Below, one piece after another: positions 10,440-19,926 of a stretch of DNA of 64,000 nucleotides (its first letter is position 1; every line of letters starts with the position of its first letter). Below the pieces are notes generated by a model, which searched no databases, had not been told where the DNA came from, and was given only the letters and a program-made list of their open reading frames with translations. The position numbers and the translations under genes are program-made. Source of the stretch: Pseudofabraea citricarpa. Taxonomy: Eukaryota > Ascomycota > Leotiomycetes > Helotiales > Dermateaceae. The DNA lies in the NCBI GenBank assembly GCA_029641185.1, contig JAPWGK010000019.1:496001-560000 (forward strand). The letters are read 5' to 3'.

Positions 10440-11297
10440 ATGGTGGGATCAACGGAGGGGATAGAGACGGAACGACCGCAGCATAGAGAAGGGAGTGAGT
10501 TGGAAGGAGATGATAAAGAGCTCGATGAGCTGGCTATGGGAGAATGCTTGCACACTAGAGAGGAAGAGGACTGCTCAGACAATCCTGAAGACGAGGACTG
10601 TGATTGCGATTCTATTGACGAGGAAGACGAGGACATACGGCCAGCAAAACGACGAAGACTACCCTCGCCAATTAGCGACGAAGATCTTGAGGACCGCGGC
10701 CAGAAGGGCGCGAAGTGCGATGTCACACAACCCCGTCGTTCATTATCCACGGCCACTGAAGGGGGCCACGTGGAGCCCAAGATTGTGCGTGCTCGTGCTC
10801 GAAATTCAACCGCTGATGAGCAACTCCATACTCCACACCCTTCTCGGAGCCCCTCTGCTACAACGGAATCGGTGCCCGCTGCCGAGTACCGGGAATGGCC
10901 CCTTCATGGCTTCCTCAAAAGCACTAGGATCGGGAACGACACGACTTTCAATCTTGAGTTTCATCTAGCCGGTGTCCCGGAACACCTTGAACTATCAGCT
11001 CCATGCAAAGCATCATGTAATAACGACCAACCATCCTTACAGCCTCGAATACTTCACAGCACTATTGCACATTCCAAGAGACACAATTCCCAGTCGACGC
11101 CTTTAAGAAAGCGCGCTCCATGGACAACAGAGGAGGATACGACCTTGGTGAAGATGAAGGAGGAGAACTGCTCATGGGAAGAGATCTCTGCCGCCCTACC
11201 TGCCCATCCACAGAGCTCGATCCAGGTACGCTACTCATCGAAATTCAGCAAACGCAATAGTGCTGGCACCAGGTCGAGAAAACGTCAACGGCGATAG
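10440..11297 (+). CDS. Acidic protein with C-terminal Myb/SANT-like domain, 5' end uncertain
   Basis: From the first in-frame ATG at 10440 the product is 285 aa; the open frame extends back to 10287 without an ATG, so a lost or unseen upstream exon is possible. Seen: a Glu/Asp-rich N-terminal half, a KRRRLPSP basic patch, a middle block EWPLHGFLKSTRIGNDTT followed by FNLEF, and a C-terminal RAPWTTEEDTTLVKMKEE helix set ending in a strongly basic RKRQRR tail. That end resembles a single Myb/SANT repeat, suggesting nuclear DNA binding. I have an impression that similar WP..GFLK..RIGN proteins are multicopy in related fungi, which would suit a repeat-associated family. It starts at the edge of an AT-rich tract, so truncation must be considered. 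Confidence 0.6.
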   Translation: MVGSTEGIETERPQHREGSELEGDDKELDELAMGECLHTREEEDCSDNPEDEDCDCDSIDEEDEDIRPAKRRRLPSPISDEDLEDRGQKGAKCDVTQPRRSLSTATEGGHVEPKIVRARARNSTADEQLHTPHPSRSPSATTESVPAAEYREWPLHGFLKSTRIGNDTTFNLEFHLAGVPEHLELSAPCKASCNNDQPSLQPRILHSTIAHSKRHNSQSTPLRKRAPWTTEEDTTLVKMKEENCSWEEISAALPAHPQSSIQVRYSSKFSKRNSAGTRSRKRQRR

Positions 11298-11665
11298 ATT
11301 GAATACAGGTTGAAGCTTCAACATAGGAAGGGGAGGCTACCAATCCTCAAGATAACGCAGATGGATGCTTACAAGAAGATCCGTGCCTCGAGATTAAAAG
11401 GGACATTTCAGCGCTCCTAGGATAAATCTTCCTACATTTTCAAATGTACAATTGTTATATTTAGTTTGTGCAGTCCGAGTTGTCAAGGTGGGCGTTTGGA
11501 AAACATAATGTACATTATGGAATCACTGAATGTACATTTGGCCATCATAGTTGATAGATACTGGTTATCAATAGACTTCATTTCTACCTTGACCCTATTC
11601 TGATAATGGAAATTTCCAACTGAATATGACGTGGGTTGACCCTTGAGCTGCAACCCGCGTGTTGG
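11298..11665. other. Intergenic with TGTACA palindromes
   Basis: This 368 bp convergent gap holds three copies of TGTACA. One is inside the perfect 16 bp palindrome CATAATGTACATTATG at 11504-11519; the others are at about 11447 and 11532. No gene was seen. Confidence 0.6.
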
Positions 11666-12508
11666 CTAATCTGTGCTATCATGGCCGATCTTAGCAAAAT
11701 CCTGTCTCTCCTTCTCTAGCTCTACGGCGAGATCTTCCCCAGAACGAAATCCCTGAACCCAACACTTGTCAATTATATGACCCAGCCAGACATCACTAGT
11801 TGAAGGAAGTGATTCTCTTGGTGGGCAGCTCAGCAAATCCCCAACATCTTTCCAGTCATGCAACAGATCAAACTCACAACGTTGACCAGTTATAAGCTCA
11901 AACATCATTGCACCAAATTGGCCAATATCGCTCATGATCGAATACCCGAAGGCATCAGATCCAGTTAGGTTCCAATCAAGTGGCATGAGTGTTGATTCTG
12001 AGAAATCAATGAACTTGATGTTTAATTGCTCGTCAAGGACAATGTTATCTGAACGGATGTCGACTATAAGCACTCTTCGAGAATGAATATAATTCAAAGT
12101 GTGCGCCAGCGTAGTCAACCAAGCTAGCTGGGTTGTTTTATCTGGCCTTTTCTCATGTAGATAATGTCGAAGATCAGTCTTCATTAAATCCATCTGGATC
12201 GAATGATGTGCCGACGAAATGTTCTTACAGCATACAATCCCGGGATGTTGGCCAAGTCTGCGGTAGATAGCCTTTTCGTTTTCTATCGCCTTGATAAGAT
12301 TTGGACGTTTATCATAGTCGCCTTCCTCAAGAATATGTGCGTCTGGCGAAACTGGGTTTCCACCAATCTCAATTTCTCGCGACAGGTAGGGTATCTTCAC
12401 GGCATGCGGCCCCTGGCGAACAACAAGGCCGGTTCCACCTACTCCGATGATCTCGTCGGTCACCTTTGTGCCATCCAAGTGCACATATTTTGCAATTACA
12501 TGCGCCAT
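11666..12508 (-). CDS. Divergent protein kinase-like protein
   Basis: A single exon of 280 aa from the ATG at 12508; the frame continues upstream only from a TTG. The kinase fold is visible: glycine loop GVGGTGLVV at 22-30, Lys38 in AVKIP, catalytic loop VDIRSDN with Asp150 and Asn155, and the metal site reading DFS (168-170) instead of DFG. The catalytic-loop HRD is VD, and the usual Lys two residues after Asp150 is Ser. The segment after DFS is short, with no clear APE. C-terminal helices (SDIGQFGAMMFELITG) remain. Such orphan kinase-like genes are common and variable in Pezizomycotina. Weak activity or a pseudokinase role are both possible. Confidence 0.75.
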   Translation of the reverse strand: MAHVIAKYVHLDGTKVTDEIIGVGGTGLVVRQGPHAVKIPYLSREIEIGGNPVSPDAHILEEGDYDKRPNLIKAIENEKAIYRRLGQHPGIVCCKNISSAHHSIQMDLMKTDLRHYLHEKRPDKTTQLAWLTTLAHTLNYIHSRRVLIVDIRSDNIVLDEQLNIKFIDFSESTLMPLDWNLTGSDAFGYSIMSDIGQFGAMMFELITGQRCEFDLLHDWKDVGDLLSCPPRESLPSTSDVWLGHIIDKCWVQGFRSGEDLAVELEKERQDFAKIGHDSTD

Positions 12509-13337
12509 GGATGACGGTCGAGTTGTTGGTTCTTGGGGATCCAAGGCGTTTGATGATACTTTCGCTAGGGCGTTGATACAGTAATGTCCCGTACTCAAAA
12601 CACGGTGAATTCAAATTGGACGAATTGAAGGAGTGCTGTAGAGGGGCACAAAAACAGCCAAAGCAGGTACTAGGAATTTTCATGCGATTTAGTCAGAATT
12701 CTGAGTGATGTAAGAAAAAAGGATGAAGAGGTAACGGAGCTGTATAAAGCCTGGAGTTGGGAAAGGTTGAGAAGTTAGTCGAGGGGATGCGGGGATTGGC
12801 GCGCCGGCGTTTCCTGTTCAGCGCCGCAGCAACGGCTACAGAAGGAAGGGCCGTGTGGTCTAACTACTCCAATCACAGCTTTCCAGGAACCGCACGTCTC
12901 CGAGGCATGCAAGTTCCGTGAAACTGTAAGGCTGTAAGGGAGAGAATAGATAAGGTCGAGGCTACTAGATGGGTTGGAAATGGAGATTTGCTTATTTCAT
13001 CCACTTAGTTTAGCAAAAAGGGCGCCAAAGGGCGCCAAACGGAGCATAAGTTGTTTTGTATTTCTAACTCACTATTTAACCCCATTTCCGGTGCCCTTAA
13101 CCGTTCGGCCAAGACCTCAACTGCTACGTAGTAACTATCGCCAAGCTATTAAGCGCTTTACGGTTTGATACGATCATTCCAACCGCCCTACTCAGAGAGC
13201 ATATAAGATAGGTGCAATCCGACTCTCCTTTTGTTTTCTATCCAACGATCAAAGCTACTTATTTTACCAACCGCCGAAATCACAAAATCTTCTCCTCGAG
13301 CTCAGTTTACTATACCGATCAGCCATAAATTCATAAG
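12509..13337. other. Divergent intergenic region
   Basis: This separates the kinase-like gene and the small gene at 13338. It contains a GGGCGCCAAA direct repeat (about 13020-13040, each with a GGCGCC palindrome) and a TATA-like ATATAAGATA at 13201-13210. A pyrimidine-rich run follows, typical of a fungal core promoter for the downstream gene. Confidence 0.55.
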
Positions 13338-13616
13338 ATGTCAAGCACCGGTTATTGCGGATGTAAGATAGAAAATCCTACTCCAAAGAGATGGATTCGC
13401 TGTACCAAAACACCAAATTCACACGTCCCATGCTTGACTACACATATTGGCGCCGCGTACTCACATCCCTGTGGACAAGCGTTGGACTACCACACCCCAG
13501 AGAACGTTTATCCTGGATCATCGACTGACCGCCATAACAATTGTCCAAACCATCTGCGCTCAGGCTATTACTGGCAAGATGGGATTTGGATTGAACCGAT
13601 GAGAACTGGTTTTTGA
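13338..13616 (+). CDS. Small cysteine-containing hypothetical protein
   Basis: A single exon of 92 aa with an ATG start. It has six cysteines (7, 9, 22, 32, 45, 69), several His and Tyr residues, and no signal peptide or membrane segment. The N-terminal YCGC and the CTKTPNSHVPC segment could bind a metal, but no known domain was recognised. A TATA-like box and pyrimidine tract about 130 bp upstream support transcription. Lack of a signal peptide argues against a secreted effector. It may be a lineage-specific orphan; a chance frame is not excluded. Confidence 0.45.
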   Translation: MSSTGYCGCKIENPTPKRWIRCTKTPNSHVPCLTTHIGAAYSHPCGQALDYHTPENVYPGSSTDRHNNCPNHLRSGYYWQDGIWIEPMRTGF

Positions 13617-15770
13617 AACCCTCCCAACTCTACTTGTACAGAGAACGGGAGTAGGTAGATTGTACCAATTTGGAAACGAGCATGGATGTTGGTTGGTATG
13701 AGTCCCATGATAAGCCACATGGTTCATACATCTACCATTAGTGTCATTTCTACCTAGCTTTTAGTGTTGGAGCCTACTGCTGCCTATTGTTCAGATGGTT
13801 TAGCTTGTAGTGGATTGAGGTGATGCTCTGGTGGGGGATTGTTTTCCTGCGCTGGCGGCTGCGCATAAGTTATTATTTCTAGGGTCTTGTGGCTGAGCGT
13901 TCTTTAAGATTTTCCTTTTGTTCATGGAGAGGGATACACTTCAGCGACCATGCCTTTGCAATCTTTTGCATGCGTCTCATAGATACTCTTTGTTCTTGCG
14001 CACATACATGCTATATACTCTTTGGACGCGCTCTCTAGTCTTTGTTATTGTATCTACAATGCAACAGCTCCAGTGATTATATTGCTTACTGTGCACTTTG
14101 ACGGCACATCATTCCCACTCTTTTTATTGGTGACGTACGTAAGGAGAATTATTTTAACTTAGATTATCTGCGTACATTTAGCTTCACGCCTATGCGTAAC
14201 TAAAGGGCAAACTAACGGAACACTGGAAGAATGCGTGGACTGACGACAGTTGGAAATTATTACTTCGTAATTTCCTACTACTTTGACTATAGAAGAAAGG
14301 GATGAATCCTAGAGTATTCTCCGATGGGTATAGCTTCGGAGGGATCGCCCTAGAGTAGTGGCTCTACAATCTCATGATTCGTCTGAAAACACCGCAAGAC
14401 TTCGTTTGCGTTTAATTAATTCGTTAAGTTCGAAGGCCCAGCATCTATCAGCTATCCTTATTCACATCCACCAGTACGTTATCTGCCTTACCATCCCCAG
14501 ACGACTCCTTCGATAAAACTTCTTTTCGCGGTTGAAGATGTTTCTTAATAGGAATTTTCTTATCCTTATGCTATGCCGCAGACGAGACTGTTGTTGGTTG
14601 GATAAGCTAAAAGAATACCTAGGTAAAAATAGGGGATAGTAATCAGGTGATATGGTATGATATGATATGATAGCGTAAGAAATAGAATTATTCGGAGATA
14701 CTAAGAAAGCTTGTCTTTTTTCCGACAAGGTTTCAAAAATGATAGCTTTGTGGAGTTGCAGTGCTTCTGCCAGTGTTGGGTCTGTGGGGTTGGTTCAAGT
14801 GTGTGAAGAAGAAGCTGGCAATCTTGAAATTCCAAAGTATCCAGAGACGAAATGTTTGGATAAAATAAGAATTGAAAGCACAGTGCTGTTTCCTGGTGTA
14901 TCTCGTATAAATTGGAGCTTCTCTACACATTCCAGTATGCATTTCCCTTCTTATAACTAGAAATCAGGCAAGAAATATGCCGTTTCTCTTACGATTGAAA
15001 CACTCTATAAATTAAGCGACGTCGACCTGCGCAATCATACTTCCCATATCCTAGCTACTCATTATAAATCCTCGCTCATGTTAGTCTCACATGTCTTGAT
15101 CCTCAATTATTTCGTGATAATCTTCTCGCAGAAAATTAACCTGCCATTTTCACCGTTGCTTTATTCCTTATATCCAGCGTTCTCAGACCACGGTCTTCCT
15201 TTCCAGCGCTGGAATCCTTAAATTTCCAAGATAGCAGGTAATAATAAGACAAAAGCCTCGAAGGTATGATATTTATGTATAGTTTTATCGTATCAATATT
15301 CTCTTTGAGCATGCATAGGCTGGCGAACACGAAACCGTGTTGCGTTGAGTTTCAAATGATGTGATAAACTCGAAGGAGAACAAACTTGGAGATAGAGGTA
15401 ATCGGCGATAGTTACTAAAATTACGGAGAGCAATGAAAGACCCGCTAGGTATGTAGGACTGAGGACATTGATAATAGAATGATGATTTGATTCTCACCAG
15501 AAGTCATCACAGAAACAGAGGGGGCGTGTCCACAAGGAATCAGTGGGTGATATGATACGAAAGGCAGGCTTAAATAAGAAGGGTGGGCATGCTATCACTG
15601 CTATCAAGTAGAATGTTAAGCTGGCTGCGTAAAGGGGCATCGATCCTGTAAATGGAAGAGAGCAAAAGCTGTCACAGGAAGCGAGGTTGTCGACCGGGAC
15701 TGAGAAAAGACCCGGCCAAGTGTCACCAGCATGCATCATGTTGAACCACAGCAGGTTGATATGATAATCA
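13617..15770. other. Gene-free stretch of the accessory island
   Basis: About 2.1 kb hold no supported gene. It contains dispersed repeat copy B (14515-14720) and a short inverted repeat next to it, CTTGTC/GACAAG at about 14710-14729. Frames at 14462-14960 and 15136-15497 have no family resemblance. Confidence 0.6.
14515..14720 (+). repeat. Dispersed repeat, copy B (partner at 5944-6143)
   Basis: It is homologous to copy A over its length, same orientation, and generally the GC-richer of the two. It carries an extra CCTAG near 14618 and ends at a CTTGTC...GACAAG inverted repeat that copy A lacks. The internal (ATGAT)n-like run GATATGATATGATATGATAG is shared. Confidence 0.85.
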
Positions 15771-16793
15771 TTACTTTGAAGCCTCGCTAATCCTCGGCCT
15801 CCATTTCCAATCCTCGCATTCAAAGTTTGCATAGCACCAGAATTCATTGCTGAGTCCATTCTTGTGAACTGGCTCAAAGGTCGTAGTAGCCAAGCCCTGT
15901 GGGCGATATAGCTTAGTGACAACGCTCTCCATTCGTTCACCGGTACAGACAATCAACCTGGACTCGAGATCTTCTGTCGTGCCCTGTGTTGGCGAGGCCT
16001 TGCTCCACTTTGATAACCATCGAACCGTCATCGCAGCTTGTGATTTGTCATTAGCTATGTCTCCTAATATCTTGTCAAGTAGGAAGCTAACCTTTAGTCT
16101 GGCATTCTTCACTCAGAAAAGGAGGGTCACAGATCACATGGTCTACACTTCCTCTCATGCTTGCTACCACATTCATTAGTTCTTCCTCAGTAGGAATTGA
16201 ATATTCAAACGTACGAGGTAATTTCAGAGGATCCTTGAAGTCGTAAAAGACAAATTCCGGAAACACGTTGAACCGCTCGTCAAACTCCAATAGGATAAGT
16301 GTGGGCTTTTCGTCGTCGCCCTTATCACTGGCAGCCTTGAGATACTGGATAAGCAAAATCACGTCGAGAGAGCTTGACTACAAACCAGCAAGTTTTTGAG
16401 TTGTATGAAAACACTCGGGGCCGAGACTGCGGCGATGGTGGTTGAACCATCGGCTCCGCGCAAAAGTTCCTTGGCCAAGGTGGTTGCAGTCTCGTCAGAG
16501 TACCGTGGGCACATCAGCAGGAGTCTCGAGAGGTTAGGGGAGGAGCACCCCATACCCAGAATTGTGACTGGTTCCAGTCTTCTGAGAATGTGTCCATGCT
16601 GAGGGTTGCATTTGATTCAGCTTCTGCACCTGCTCTCAAATCCTCAAACTGCTTTTGGCGAGCATCTCGATCGGCGTAAAATTCCTTCAGGGCATCTAAT
16701 GCTGTGCTCGACAAGACCCTACTATGGTCAGATGATGTATCGGCATGCTTCGATTACTCACGGTGCCTCATCTATATCCTCAGTGGTGTCCAT
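15771..16793 (-). CDS. efm5: Protein-lysine N-methyltransferase EFM5 (eEF1A methylation)
   Basis: Best model: exons 16793-16762, 16718-16556, 16502-16386, 16344-16092 and 16036-15771, giving 276 aa. EFM5 is a cytosolic SAM-dependent seven-beta-strand enzyme that methylates a lysine of translation factor eEF1A. Seen: the family N-terminus [27 protein letters not shown], the nucleotide-fold strand [10 protein letters not shown], the catalytic DPPF motif at about 177-180 with FLSEECQTK, and the C-terminal [16 protein letters not shown] block. Intron 2 is odd: it starts GTATGG at 16555, and the family-consistent 3' border at 16503 reads CACGG, not CACAG. The next AG, 12 nt later, keeps the frame but deletes YSDE. 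Other introns are canonical. Confidence 0.9.
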
Positions 16794-17199
16794 CCTTTCT
16801 TTTTATCGAGTGGCTAAACTCGTAGATGTCGTGGTTAGGACTTTTGAACATGAGCAGTCAAGTCAGTCTTTGGATTTGGATTGGATTGGGTTATTCACAC
16901 GGCAAAACCATTTTGCCGAGACCGGTCGCTTGAGCCACGTGTGTCCACAAAATAGTTTGCTTCTGATTTTGGGTGATCAAATGCAATTGTCTAGATTATT
17001 TCCAAGATGTTTCTGTCACGCAATATTCCCTCGAAAGAGCAGAGTGCTACATGCACATCATAATTTCTTCATTTCGTCTATCATTTCTACAAAGTGTCTG
17101 CAACGATGTAGCTTCTGAGGTACCATACAACCAAGCATGTATATAAATGCCAGTAATACCACGATATCGAGTTCTTTTTGAAATAAAGCCGTCCCTCAA
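16794..17199. other. Intergenic between efm5 start and ThrRS stop
   Basis: It should contain the efm5 promoter and the 3' UTR of the synthetase (both on the minus strand). The frame at 16606-17118 is a shadow with no recognisable domain. Confidence 0.5.
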
Positions 17200-19612
17200 C
17201 TACTTTTTCTCCACCTTTGCATCGCCAGGGAACGGATTGTCTGTTCTTCGCTCATCACGCAACGCCGTGAGCTTCTCAATGGCCTCCTTCAATGGCACAG
17301 GCTTGCCTCTATCTTGACTAGATGTGTCATCTCGGTTTCGCACGTTGACCTCGCGCCCATTCATCTCCTGATCTCCTACGACTAAAAAGATGTTAGCGAC
17401 AAGCAGTGTAGAAACACACACAAATCGTCTTACCGAAAATGAAGTTGTACTGGGCCAATTGACCAGTGCGGATCTTTTTCTGCAGAGTGTTACCACTCAA
17501 GTCAACATCAACATACATCTGCTGTGCCTTGAAAATACTTTGGACCTCCTTGGCATAATCAAAGTACCCTACACCGACAGGAATCACGAGAATCTGTCTC
17601 GGAGACAGCCAGAATGGCCATTTGCCTGCGAAGTGTTCAATTAAAATGGCCGTGAACCGCTCAATACTTCCAGCAATAGCGCGATGTATCATGACTGGTC
17701 TTGCGCATCCTGGAGTGAGAGGTTTGATCACTCTCTCCTTCTTCGCACCATCCTCGGCTGCTAACGCAGGAGTATCTGATTTCTTCTTGGAATCCTCTTG
17801 CTTAGCTTTAACTTTAGTAGCGGCGTCATCGGCATCTTCTTTCGTCTTAACAGCAACCTCAGAGGTCATGTACTCCAAACCAAAATTGTCTGGAAGCTGG
17901 AAGTCGAGCTGAATAGTAGCACACTGCCATTCTCGTTTAAGACAGTCAGAGATGGTGATGTCAATCTTTGGGCCGTAGAAAGCTCCGTCGCCTTCGTTCA
18001 ATTCCCAGGGGGTACCTCCAGGCGAATCAGCAAACTGATCTAGAGCAGAGCGAAGTTTATCTTCCGCCATATTCCACTTGGAAAGTTGTCCCATGTACTT
18101 CTCTGGGCGTGTAGAAAGCTTCATCTTAAATGTGAACCCTAGAAGACCATAGACAGCCTGCAAAAAGTCAAAGAGGGCGACGATTTCCTCCTCGATCTGG
18201 TCTTCTCGGCAGAAAATATGAGCATCATCTTGCTGGAATCTTCGCACGCGTGTCAACCCAGAAAGAGCACCCGAGGCTTCATTTCGGTGGAGTACTCCAA
18301 AATCGGCAACTCGCCATGGGAGCTCACGATGACTTCTCTCGCGGTGATCAAACATTAGACAATGGCCTGGGCAATTCATGGGCTTCAACGCGAATGTTTC
18401 CTTTTCAAGACCAAAAGTAAACATATCGTCTTTGTAAAAGTCCCAGTGGCCGGATGTCTTCCAAAGATCGGAATTGTACATGTTTGGCGTGATGACTTCG
18501 TTGTAACCACGTTTCCAGTATTCTTCGCGCAGGAAAGACATAATTGTGTTATAAATACGAGTTCCATGAGGTAACCACATGGCCGACCCTGGGGATAACT
18601 CATGGAAGAAAAAGAGTTCCTGGTCTCGTCCAATCTTGCGATGATCACGCTTTGCAGCCTCCTCTAAGAATTTCTTGTGCTCAGCCATCTGTTTTTTGTC
18701 TGGGAACGAAACTCCGTATATGCGCTGGAGAGAATCGTTGTCTTTGTTTCCGAGGAAGTACGACGCGGAATTCTTCATGATGGCAAAAGTCTCGATTCGG
18801 CCAGTGTTTGGCACATGAGGTCCTCGACATAAATCGATCAGGGGGCCGTTACGATAGACTGTGGTGAACTCGCCATCATTGATCTTGTCTTTGATAATAT
18901 GTTGCTTGTACTTATTGTCTTTAAACATCTCAAGTAGATCATCTTTTGACAAGACCAGTCTCTCGAAGGGTTGCTTTTCCTTGACGATCTGGCCTACTAA
19001 GGTCTCCAAAGGCTTCCAGTCCGACTCGTGTACAGCTCCCCCGTCCGGCAGACCCATCTCGTAGTAGAAGCCATTCTCAATGGGAGGGCCAATGCAGAGA
19101 CTGCAGCCAAAACGTCTCTCGGAGGCTTCGCCAAGTATATGGGCACTCGAGTGCCAGAAGACCTTCTTGCCCAGCTCATCTTCAAACGATAGAAGCTCCA
19201 ATTTGCAGCTGCTCTCCAATGGTCTCTCGAGATCCCATAGCTGTTCCGAATCGCCATTTAGCTTTGCTACCACGGTACGCTTGAGCAAGCTGTTTGAGAT
19301 GCCCTTGGCGATGTCTGCTGGGGTCGTCTCCCACGAGGTGCCCTGCTTGATGCTTCCATCTGCGAGAGTGATAGTAATTGGTTCGCGTGGTTTGGCAGCA
19401 ATATCGGCATTAAACTTGGCCTTAAGTTTGTCGAAAACCTGGATGCGGTGCGAAATGAATTGAGGTTGTGGATTGAGCTCTAAGGGACCTGCGTCACCCC
19501 CACCAGCAGCTGCCCCTCCTTTCTCTTTCTTGACTTTCTGCTTTTTCTCTGAGACGGCGACTTTCTTTACGCCGTCCACGACTGAATCGACGGCTTTCTG
19601 TGCAGCGTCCAT
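17200..19612 (-). CDS. ths1: Threonyl-tRNA synthetase, cytoplasmic
   Basis: Exons 19612-17434 and 17381-17200 (intron GTAAGA...TTTTTAG, 52 nt) encode 786 aa. The class II enzyme charges tRNA-Thr. In order: a Lys/Gly-rich N-terminal extension (1-45), a TGS domain (about 75-140), the second additional domain with HSSAH and CRGPH (about 150-300), and the catalytic core. The core shows [10 protein letters not shown], motif 2 [20 protein letters not shown], and motif 3 [16 protein letters not shown]-terminal anticodon-binding domain follows ([14 protein letters not shown]). A charged Lys/Ala-rich insertion of about 45 residues lies between GLEYMTSE and RPVMIHRA; comparable insertions are familiar in filamentous fungi. 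No mitochondrial presequence is evident. Head-to-head with gar1, 314 bp apart. Confidence 0.97.
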
Positions 19613-19926
19613 GACGGCCTGGTCTTCGGGGGGTAGTTGTGTGTTTCGTTTGCTGGAACGAACAACACAATGACGGGCGATTTTGAGGAGTTAGGGCGCG
19701 GTGAGTCGACGAGGAAGCACTGGCGCTGGTTGACTCAGAAAATCGCTAAGAGGGCAAGGCTGAATGAATTTACCGGGGCCTGACAATTCAGGCGCAGACG
19801 CCGTCGTTTTCCAGCTTAGATTTTCTAGATCGCTAGTGTGGGAGGTCGGGAAACTTTTTGAAGAGGCTTTTCTTTTTGGTACGATCTCGAGTATCCTGCA
19901 CCCCAGATCAGCAAACTCAACCAACA
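19613..19926. promoter_or_regulatory. Shared divergent promoter of ThrRS and gar1
   Basis: The two ATGs are 314 bp apart and face away from each other. Both products serve translation or ribosome production, so co-regulation is plausible. No particular operator was recognised. Confidence 0.5.

Noticed and set aside
14462..14728. Minus-strand 88 aa frame over repeat copy B
   Set aside because: The start is not ATG-supported and copy A does not preserve the frame; low-complexity repeat sequence explains it.
16606..17118. 170 aa + strand frame opposite efm5
   Set aside because: Its left half is antisense to efm5 exons and it resembles no family.
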